Of a DNA stretch of 48,324 nt, positions 42,606 to 48,324 are shown in pieces. The stretch comes from Secundilactobacillus collinoides DSM 20515 = JCM 1123 (GTDB lineage: Bacteria > Bacillota > Bacilli > Lactobacillales > Lactobacillaceae), in the NCBI RefSeq assembly GCF_001435975.1, contig NZ_AYYR01000054.1, positions 138,875-187,198 of the forward strand. Direction: 5' to 3'. The position numbers and the translations under genes are program-made. Numbering within the stretch: position 1 is the stretch's first letter; the number at the start of each line of letters is the position of its first letter. Below the pieces are notes generated by a model, which was not told the DNA's origin, did not search any database, and was given only the letters and a program-made list of their open reading frames with translations.

Positions 42606-44228
42606 GTGAAAGGGTTTAAGAAAGTGTTCATGGGGACCGGTGTGCTGTTAGCCGCAGTATTGCTGGCCGCTTGTGGAAATAGTAAGCAGTCCACGTCCAA
42701 AAAGTCGATTTCGCTAATGCAAACGTCAGATTTGACGAGTTTGGATAATACAAACCAGGCGACCATGCCGGAATTCAACACGCTCACCAATATTTCAGAG
42801 GGGCTGTACCGTCTGAATAGTAAGAACGAACCGGTAGCTGCCATGGCAACGAAAATCGTCAAACCAACGGCAAATGGCACTAAGTACGTCTTCCATATTC
42901 GCAAGGATGCCAAGTGGAGTAACGGCGATCCGGTTACCGCTGCGGACTTCGAATATTCTTGGAAACGGTCGCTGAACCCAAAGAATAATCCGGTGTACAC
43001 ATACATCTTCAGCGGCATCAAGAACGCCGATGCGATTATTGCAGGTAAAAAATCGTACAAAACGCTTGGTATTAAGGCAACTGGAAAGCGTACACTGACG
43101 ATCACATTGGATCACCCAATGACCTACTTTAACAAGCTGGTTGCTATGCCGGTCTTTATGCCTCAGGATAAGACCTTTGTGCAAAAGATTGGCGTCAAAA
43201 ACTATGGCACATCTTCAAAGAACACCGTTTCAAACGGGGCCTTTAAGATTACTGGTTGGACTGGAACCAACGACACTTATACGTTGAAGAAGAACAGTCA
43301 TTACTGGGACAAGAAGGCAATCAAACTTGATGAAATCAAGTATCAAACTGTGAAGGACGCCAACACGGCCCACAATTTGTTTACATCGGGCAAGCTGGAT
43401 GACGCCACTATTTCAGGTGTCACCGCCAAGAACTTGCAGAAAAACAAGGATTTGAAGTCCGTTTCAAAAGCCTGGACCTATTACCTGCAAGTTAACCAGC
43501 GTAACGGTCAGCCACTTGCTAACAAGAAACTGCGTCAAGCCATCTCGCTCGTCATCAACCGAAAATCGCTGACCAGCAAAGTTCTTGCTGACGGCTCAAC
43601 TCCTGCCAGCAGCTTTGTCAGTCCTGGAACTTCCACTGATCCGACGACCGGTAAAGATTTCAGCAAGGAAACGAGTACATCCACGGCTCAAAACGTTACG
43701 AAAGCCAAGCAATTATGGGCAGAAGGCCGTAAGGAAGCAAACGTTACCGGTACGCTGAAGTTGTCGATCATTGGCGATGACCAGGATGTGACCAAGAATG
43801 TGGCGCAATTTATTCAGAGCCAGATTCAAGAAAATCTGCCAAATGTCAAGGTTCAGATCAGCAACTTGCCTGATAAGGGTTTCCAGGACAAGAAGACTAA
43901 CGGCAACTTCTCATTGAGTCAGTGGTACTGGTTGGCTGACTTTGCTGATCCGATCAACTACTTAGGTATTCTGACGTCTGGCAACACGATGAATCCGGGT
44001 CACTACAGTGATAAGACCTATGATAAATTGGTTGCTGAAGCTAAAAAAGCAGGTAACCAAACTACGTACTGGCGTTATCTAAGAGCTGCTGAGAAACGGC
44101 TGCAGTCGCAGATGGGCATTATTCCGTTGTACTACGTGAAAGAATCCCACTTGGTTAACCCGAAGTTGACAGGTGTTGAATACCACGTTGCCGGGTTTGC
44201 GGACTATACGCGTGCTTATTTGAAATAG
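42606..44228 (+). CDS. oppA: oligopeptide ABC transporter substrate-binding lipoprotein (OppA-like)
   Basis: This is a 540-aa lipoprotein. The signal is KGFKKVFMG, a hydrophobic core and LLAAC, with lipidation at Cys23. The SBP_bac_5 fold follows: EGLYRLNSKNEP, VFHIRKDAKWSNGDPVTAAD and YSWKRSLNP are hallmark stretches near the first third; SQWYWLADFADPINYL lies in the last third. It binds peptides outside the membrane and delivers them to an Opp permease. The start is GTG 42606 with AGGGGG 8 nt upstream. No oppBCDF genes follow, so it is an orphan binding protein that must share a permease encoded elsewhere. Confidence 0.93.
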   Translation: MKGFKKVFMGTGVLLAAVLLAACGNSKQSTSKKSISLMQTSDLTSLDNTNQATMPEFNTLTNISEGLYRLNSKNEPVAAMATKIVKPTANGTKYVFHIRKDAKWSNGDPVTAADFEYSWKRSLNPKNNPVYTYIFSGIKNADAIIAGKKSYKTLGIKATGKRTLTITLDHPMTYFNKLVAMPVFMPQDKTFVQKIGVKNYGTSSKNTVSNGAFKITGWTGTNDTYTLKKNSHYWDKKAIKLDEIKYQTVKDANTAHNLFTSGKLDDATISGVTAKNLQKNKDLKSVSKAWTYYLQVNQRNGQPLANKKLRQAISLVINRKSLTSKVLADGSTPASSFVSPGTSTDPTTGKDFSKETSTSTAQNVTKAKQLWAEGRKEANVTGTLKLSIIGDDQDVTKNVAQFIQSQIQENLPNVKVQISNLPDKGFQDKKTNGNFSLSQWYWLADFADPINYLGILTSGNTMNPGHYSDKTYDKLVAEAKKAGNQTTYWRYLRAAEKRLQSQMGIIPLYYVKESHLVNPKLTGVEYHVAGFADYTRAYLK

Positions 44229-44252
44229 AGGGTTTATGATAATTTGGTTATT

Positions 44253-44292
44253 AAAAGCCGCCAACGGGATTTGAGCCGTTGGCGGCTTTTTG
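44253..44292 (+). terminator. terminator after oppA
   Basis: AAAAGCCGCCAACGG and CCGTTGGCGGCTTTTT close an 8-nt loop. Confidence 0.88.
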
Positions 44293-44381
44293 TTGTGGAC
44301 TGGGTTACGATGCTGAGATCGGTTGGCCTTGGTTATTGAGCTGAAACACGTTCTGCAAGGCAGGACGTCTGGAACCACACG

Positions 44382-45011
44382 CTACTCTTGGTACCATTCA
44401 ATAGTGCGGCCATTCAAATCTTGAGCGTCCCTATCGTTACGTGGAAAATGTTTTTTAAACCATGCCAGTTGTGCCACACTAGCTGTGACCAGCGGATTTG
44501 TAATGACGACCCATTCAACACCCTCACTCAAAGGCGGGGTGGTTAAGGAGCCCAGATAGTGGAAACCGTAACTTTTTTCACTGACCCAGTGCTTGATGAT
44601 AAATGTTACCGGCGTCTCCTGATCCGGGTGAAAGTTATCGATGATCTCCTGCAACGTTTCGTCAGCAGGACCGAGTTTGACCATCAGCGACACAACGCAA
44701 AGTTGGCCGATGCTCGTGTGGTACACCAGATGGATCTCTAACGGCGCGGTGGCACCATCAATGAGGTGCTCTGACGTCCAGTGAAAATGCAGCTGAGCGA
44801 AGTGAAAGGGGCGGTTGAAAATGCTGGCGTGCCCCGTTCCCGTGACCTGAATCGTGGTGCCATCATCGCGGTCAAGTTTTAAGTGATGCTTATTATTCAT
44901 GGTAAACGGTAAGTATTGATTAATGACAACGGTGTTGGCCGTGTCAATGTTGATGGGTGACTGGTGGTCGTTGACCGTGGTCCAGTCAGCCTGTTGGTGA
45001 TAATCGGTCAT
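44382..45011 (-). CDS. alpha-class carbonic anhydrase, cytoplasmic form
   Basis: This 209-aa enzyme interconverts CO2 and bicarbonate. The alpha-class signatures are QSPINI near residue 17, zinc ligands in LHFHW and EIHLVYH, and YLGSLTTPPLSEGVEWVV. No signal peptide is present, though most bacterial alpha-CAs are exported; the mature start DYHQQADW looks complete. It could supply bicarbonate for carboxylations such as biotin-dependent acetyl-CoA or pyruvate carboxylase (the biotin operon lies 1.2 kb away, a loose link only). The ATG follows GAGAGG. Confidence 0.92.
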   Translation of the reverse strand: MTDYHQQADWTTVNDHQSPINIDTANTVVINQYLPFTMNNKHHLKLDRDDGTTIQVTGTGHASIFNRPFHFAQLHFHWTSEHLIDGATAPLEIHLVYHTSIGQLCVVSLMVKLGPADETLQEIIDNFHPDQETPVTFIIKHWVSEKSYGFHYLGSLTTPPLSEGVEWVVITNPLVTASVAQLAWFKKHFPRNDRDAQDLNGRTIEWYQE

Positions 45012-45184
45012 ATAATCATCCTCTCTGAAAACGGTGTCTTGGTCTAATTCTAGTACAGAATGATTCTAAATACCGCAAAATTTGAGGTTTATTTTCAATT
45101 CGTTATTAAATAAGACTTTACAAACCATCATAAATTCAATAGCATAATTCTCATAGTGTTTTAATTGAGAGGGGAAGACCAGCG

Positions 45185-46102
45185 ATGACGACTAAAACTA
45201 AAGGGCTCATCTGTGCCATTGTTGGCACAACATTCTGGGGAATGTCCGGTTGCGCGGCACAATTTCTATTTTCCGACTTGGCCGTGAAACCGGCGTGGTT
45301 AGTAAGCGTGCGGTTACTGATTTCTGGTGTCTTGCTCCTGGTGTGGAGTACGGTGACCACCCCCAAACAAGTCATGCCGGTATGGCACAAAAAACGTGAC
45401 GCGGCGCTGCTCGTGGGGTTTGCCCTGTTCGGCATGGTACCGTCACAATTCTCCTATTTCATGGCAGTGAAGTACGGGAATGCACCAACGGCCACGATTC
45501 TGCAATTTTTAGGACCATTATTCATTATCATTTATTTAGCCATCGCAAACTGGCAGCTGCCGCGGCGAATCGATGCAATTTCAATGGCGGTTGCCTTGTT
45601 TGGGACGTACTTGCTGGTAACGAAGGGCCAGTTCACGAGTCTCCAATTGGCTCCGCCAGCTATTTTTTGGGGTGTGATGGCGGGCGTCGGCCAGGCGCTG
45701 TACACGCTGATCCCGATTCGGTTGTTGAAAACCTACGATGCAAAAGTGGTGACGGGCTGGGCCATGCTGATCGGCAGTATCGCGTTCTTGCCGCACTTGC
45801 TGACAACGCCGATGCCGAAATTGCCGCTGATTGGTTGGGCTGGCGTGCTATTTGTGGCAACGGTTGGGACGATGTTTGCCTACCTGTTGTACCTGCAAAG
45901 CCTCCAGTATTTAAAACCGTCAACAACGGGAATGCTGAGTTCATTTGAGCCGTTTACGGCCACGATTTTATCAGTCGTTTTGTTGCACACGGCCTTTGGA
46001 TTGCCAGAAGCGCTGGGCGGTATTATGATTCTCGCAACCGCATTTTTACAGGCGTTTGCGGTGAACGGCATGCCAAAATGGTTCAGGGTCCACGCAAAAT
46101 AA
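45185..46102 (+). CDS. DMT superfamily transporter with two EamA domains
   Basis: This 305-aa protein has ten helices in two EamA repeats. The first is near residues 8-140 (GTTFWGMSGCAAQFLF opens it); the second is near 155-295 with YLLYLQSLQYLKPSTTGML and SSFEPFTATILSVVLL. It resembles the exporter YicL/RarD-type group, but substrate is unknown and only distant similarity to the other DMT gene in the window is expected. The ATG follows GAGGGGAAG. It is monocistronic with a terminator 3' of it. Confidence 0.88.
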   Translation: MTTKTKGLICAIVGTTFWGMSGCAAQFLFSDLAVKPAWLVSVRLLISGVLLLVWSTVTTPKQVMPVWHKKRDAALLVGFALFGMVPSQFSYFMAVKYGNAPTATILQFLGPLFIIIYLAIANWQLPRRIDAISMAVALFGTYLLVTKGQFTSLQLAPPAIFWGVMAGVGQALYTLIPIRLLKTYDAKVVTGWAMLIGSIAFLPHLLTTPMPKLPLIGWAGVLFVATVGTMFAYLLYLQSLQYLKPSTTGMLSSFEPFTATILSVVLLHTAFGLPEALGGIMILATAFLQAFAVNGMPKWFRVHAK

Positions 46103-46107
46103 AAGTT

Positions 46108-46147
46108 AAACGCTAATTGCCGGGAATGCCGACAATTAGCGTTTTTT
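46108..46147 (+). terminator. terminator after the DMT gene
   Basis: AAACGCTAATTG and CAATTAGCGTTTTTT pair around a short loop. Confidence 0.85.
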
Positions 46148-46161
46148 GTTAAATGCGACAA

Positions 46162-46193
46162 TAGTAACCCTCTTGTTGAATCTTGGGTTACTA
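46162..46193 (+). promoter_or_regulatory. BirA operator upstream of bioY
   Basis: TAGTAACCC, 14 nt, GGGTTACTA form a perfect inverted repeat of the BirA type in Firmicutes (TTGTTAACC-N14/15-GGTTAACAA family). Confidence 0.85.
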
Positions 46194-46204
46194 AGGATTA
46201 TAAT
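46176..46204 (+). promoter_or_regulatory. promoter of bioY-birA
   Basis: TTGAAT (46176-46181), 17 bp, TATAAT (46199-46204). The BirA operator covers the -35 box and half of the spacer, so biotinylated BirA would block polymerase. Confidence 0.75.
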
Positions 46205-46257
46205 CAGTTTGTGACAGTATTTTAAAAATGATTATCAAACATGAATGGAGATCTATC

Positions 46258-46827
46258 TTGATCAATAAACAAGGCGCGACCCGGTTATCAGTACGTGAGG
46301 TAACCATGGTTGCCACGATGATTGCGATTATTATTGTCCTGGGAATGTTTCCAGGGATTCCGTTAGGCTTTATCCCTGTACCAATCGTTTTACAGAACAT
46401 GGGGGTCATGATTGCGGGCGAATTATTGGGGCCGAAACAGGGCAGTCTGGCGGTTTGGCTCTTTTTAATTCTGGTTGCTCTTGGCCTGCCCCTTCTGTCA
46501 GGCGGGCGTGGCGGAATTGCCACCATGATCGGACCAACCGGCGGGTACATTGTCGCCTGGGTGCTGGTACCGCTGCTAATCGGAATCAGTTTGAAAGGCG
46601 TTAGCCGCCATCGCCAGCCGAACTGGGTGATTGAATATCTAATCGTCTGGTTGTTTGGCGTGCTGTTCGTCGATGGGCTTGGTGCGGTGTGGGTCAGTGC
46701 GCAATCCCACATGACGATGGTCGAAAGCCTGACGTCCAGCCTGACCTTTATTCCAGGGGACACGATCAAAGCCGTTATTTCAGTGATCCTGGTGCGCCGT
46801 TTGCGACGCGCCCTGTCCTATTTTTAA
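46258..46827 (+). CDS. bioY: biotin transporter substrate-binding component BioY (ECF S component)
   Basis: This 189-aa, six-helix membrane protein imports biotin with the shared ECF module. Typical stretches are IPLGFIPVPIVLQNMGVM, GLPLLSGGRGGI and GPTGGYI, the core of the biotin site. I choose the TTG at 46258 because TGGAG lies 7 nt upstream, and the resulting N-terminus INKQGATRLSVREV is usual in length; the ATG at 46228 has no site. It is the first gene of the operon with birA. Regulation is by the BirA operator over its promoter, a plain biotin feedback loop. Confidence 0.93.
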   Translation: MINKQGATRLSVREVTMVATMIAIIIVLGMFPGIPLGFIPVPIVLQNMGVMIAGELLGPKQGSLAVWLFLILVALGLPLLSGGRGGIATMIGPTGGYIVAWVLVPLLIGISLKGVSRHRQPNWVIEYLIVWLFGVLFVDGLGAVWVSAQSHMTMVESLTSSLTFIPGDTIKAVISVILVRRLRRALSYF

Positions 46828-46842
46828 AAAAGGAGTTTTATC

Positions 46843-47835
46843 ATGGCGCAATCAACCGCGCAAAAAGTATTGTTACAGCTGTTATCACACTCAGAGTCGT
46901 GGGTCTCCGGTGACATCCTTGCCAGCCAGTTACAAATCAGTCGCGAGTCCGTTTGGAAAGCCATTAATGCTTTGCGTAAACAGGGTAATGAAATTGAAAG
47001 TCGAAAAAACGTCGGCTACCGCTTTATCAAAAATATGTCGCTGAATCCTGATATTATTAATTTTGATACAAACAACCACTTCACCGGCCACCTTCACGTT
47101 GCGGACGAAGTGACTTCGACGCAGAGTGTGGCCAAGGCGTTTCTCAGTCATCACCAGGTGATTGCGCCCACGGTCTTCATTGCAAACAGACAAACGGCGG
47201 GCTATGGTCGGCGGGGACGGGCATTTTATTCCCCTGCTGAAACGGGGCTGTACTTTAGTATGATCCTGCCTAACCCGACGAACGTGTGGCCTAAGGCGGG
47301 TCTGATGACAACGACATTCGCCGTTTTGATTGCGGATGTCCTCAGACAGTTCTTCCCCGACGAAGCGTTTCAGTATAAGTGGGTCAACGATATTTACCTG
47401 CATCATAAGAAGGTTGTTGGTATCCTGACCGAAGCGGTTTTGGACCTAGAATCAAGTTCAACGGCAGCCTTTGTTGTGGGCGTTGGCATGAACATTGCGA
47501 CCACGGCCTTTCCAAGCGATATCAGCGCTAAAGTAACGAGCATGACTAGCCATCCCATTGATCGAAATTTACTGCTTAGCCGGCTGATTGAAACGATTTC
47601 CGCACACTATTTGGATTACGATGATCCACAATACCTCGAAAAGTATCGACAACACGCCGTTGTATTGGGTCGGGAGGTTCAGCTGCAGCTGGGTGACGAA
47701 ACGGTGGTTGGTGTCGCACAACAAATCGAGGCTGATGGCGCGCTGACCATTAAAACGGGTAACGGCAAACTGAGAACCTTTAGCAGCGGAGAGGTGACGA
47801 AGGTCAACTACGCTGGACAGCAGGAAGAGGGCTAG
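46843..47835 (+). CDS. birA: bifunctional biotin operon repressor / biotin-[acetyl-CoA-carboxylase] ligase BirA
   Basis: This is a 330-aa cytoplasmic protein. The winged-helix DNA-binding domain is in residues 1-65 (QISRESVWKAINALRKQG is the recognition helix region). The ligase domain follows, with GYGRRGR as the biotinyl-AMP loop and KWVNDIYL, KKVVGILTE and GVGMNI as family signatures. A C-terminal SH3-like part ends with RTFSSGEVTKV. It biotinylates carboxylases and represses bioY when biotin is plentiful. The ATG follows AAGGAG, 15 nt after bioY. CHY protein follows 3 nt after its stop, so the three are one operon. Confidence 0.95.
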   Translation: MAQSTAQKVLLQLLSHSESWVSGDILASQLQISRESVWKAINALRKQGNEIESRKNVGYRFIKNMSLNPDIINFDTNNHFTGHLHVADEVTSTQSVAKAFLSHHQVIAPTVFIANRQTAGYGRRGRAFYSPAETGLYFSMILPNPTNVWPKAGLMTTTFAVLIADVLRQFFPDEAFQYKWVNDIYLHHKKVVGILTEAVLDLESSSTAAFVVGVGMNIATTAFPSDISAKVTSMTSHPIDRNLLLSRLIETISAHYLDYDDPQYLEKYRQHAVVLGREVQLQLGDETVVGVAQQIEADGALTIKTGNGKLRTFSSGEVTKVNYAGQQEEG

Positions 47836-47838
47836 CAC

Positions 47839-48141
47839 ATGACGATTCCAATTATTGGCATCAAAACGGATAAGTGCGGCCGGTGCGTACACTACCACCA
47901 GGATAATGACATTGCCGGTCTGAAATGTGCCGCGTGCCAGGAATATTTTGCCTGCTATCAGTGCCACGATGCGCTGCGTGACCATCCCTTTGCTGCCTGT
48001 GACAAGACTGATGCCCCGGTGATCTGTGGCGAATGTCACACCACGATGTCATTTGACGACTATCAAAACGGGTACTGCCCAACTTGTCACGCGCAGTTCA
48101 ACCCGAAATGTGAGGTTCATTGGCCGTTATATTTCAAATGA
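47839..48141 (+). CDS. CHY-type zinc finger protein
   Basis: This 100-aa protein is full of Cys/His pairs: CGRCVHYH, CAACQ, CYQCHD, ACD, CGECH, CPTCH, and a final CEVHW. This is the CHY zinc-finger pattern that binds three zinc ions. Bacterial single-domain versions have unknown function. It is translationally close to birA, but no link to biotin metabolism is established. The ATG follows AGAGG. It is the last complete gene of the window. Confidence 0.88.
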   Translation: MTIPIIGIKTDKCGRCVHYHQDNDIAGLKCAACQEYFACYQCHDALRDHPFAACDKTDAPVICGECHTTMSFDDYQNGYCPTCHAQFNPKCEVHWPLYFK

Positions 48142-48324
48142 TCTGAAAAGAACCCTGAGTTTCTAACGCGACCCTGTGATTATATGATGGGCAGATTGAA
48201 GGCGTGGTCCTTTGCCGCAGCCTTGCGGTGTACCTCAATGCTAGCGGTAAAATTCAGTCCAACAAAAAAGGCTGTAAAATTTCTGGTATTGGTGATCACG
48301 CCAATGCCAGTTTTTTATTGTCTT
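48142..48324 (+). other. 3' edge of the window, probably noncoding
   Basis: No gene is seen. The hairpin CTGGTATTGG/CCAATGCCAG followed by a T run (48283-48316) looks like a terminator, either for the birA operon or for a leader RNA of a gene beyond the window. Confidence 0.55.
48283..48316 (+). terminator. hairpin with T run at the window edge
   Basis: CTGGTATTGG and CCAATGCCAG pair (one G-T) around an 8-nt loop followed by six T. Confidence 0.75.

Overview
The window looks like a chromosomal segment of a low-to-moderate GC Gram-positive bacterium of the family Lactobacillaceae. The signs are KxYKxGKxW-type signal peptides, LPQT(S/D) sortase motifs with MucBP/Mub_B2 mucus-binding repeats, GGAGG ribosome binding sites, T-box leaders, a BirA/BioY pair, an OppA-type lipoprotein and a DUF998 protein. 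I cannot fix the genus. No rRNA, tRNA, CRISPR array or intact insertion sequence was seen.

Layout. (1) 1-17.2 kb: a small membrane protein, then three very large sortase-anchored adhesins (2056, 1448 and 1378 aa). Each is preceded by one or two 46-codon ribbon-helix-helix (RHH) genes, behind a near-identical promoter (TTTAC[A/T], 17 bp, TACAAT). The second RHH copy of the third locus is frameshifted by one extra G at its start codon. (2) 17.5-21.6 kb: an esterase-like hydrolase, then a three-gene cluster of a membrane-anchored degenerate EAL protein, a two-helix membrane protein and a GT2 processive glycosyltransferase, which resembles a c-di-GMP-controlled exopolysaccharide synthase. (3) 21.9-25.1 kb: a T-box-controlled branched-chain amino acid carrier (BrnQ), a tandem 116-bp repeat array and a small membrane protein. 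(4) 25.2-28.9 kb, minus strand: a second T-box (specifier read as GTA, Val) leads an operon of two isocitrate lyase/PEP mutase superfamily proteins. An MFS carrier follows, separated from them by a 40-bp tandem repeat array.

(5) 29-34.5 kb: a pentapeptide-repeat protein, an MFS and a DMT exporter (both minus, each with a short leader peptide ORF in front), an FAH-family hydrolase and a small secreted protein. Hairpin-forming dispersed repeats sit at the gene ends. (6) 34.8-40.8 kb: a PuuD-like amidotransferase, a metal cluster (Dps-like protein, HMA metallochaperone, P1B-type ATPase) with two matching TTGAY-N4-GTCAA boxes, an AbrB-like/DUF998 membrane protein and a B3/B4-domain protein. (7) 41.1-48.3 kb: an HXXEE-family gene broken by one in-frame stop, divergent from a TetR regulator across a clear operator; OppA; an alpha-carbonic anhydrase; a DMT transporter; and a biotin operon bioY-birA plus a CHY zinc-finger gene, with a BirA operator over its promoter.

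The most unusual signals are the repeated RHH-adhesin module, the T-box in front of non-canonical lyase genes, the leader-peptide arrangements before two exporters, and the shared inverted-repeat boxes of the metal cluster. All functions are inferred from sequence motifs read by eye; no database search was possible.
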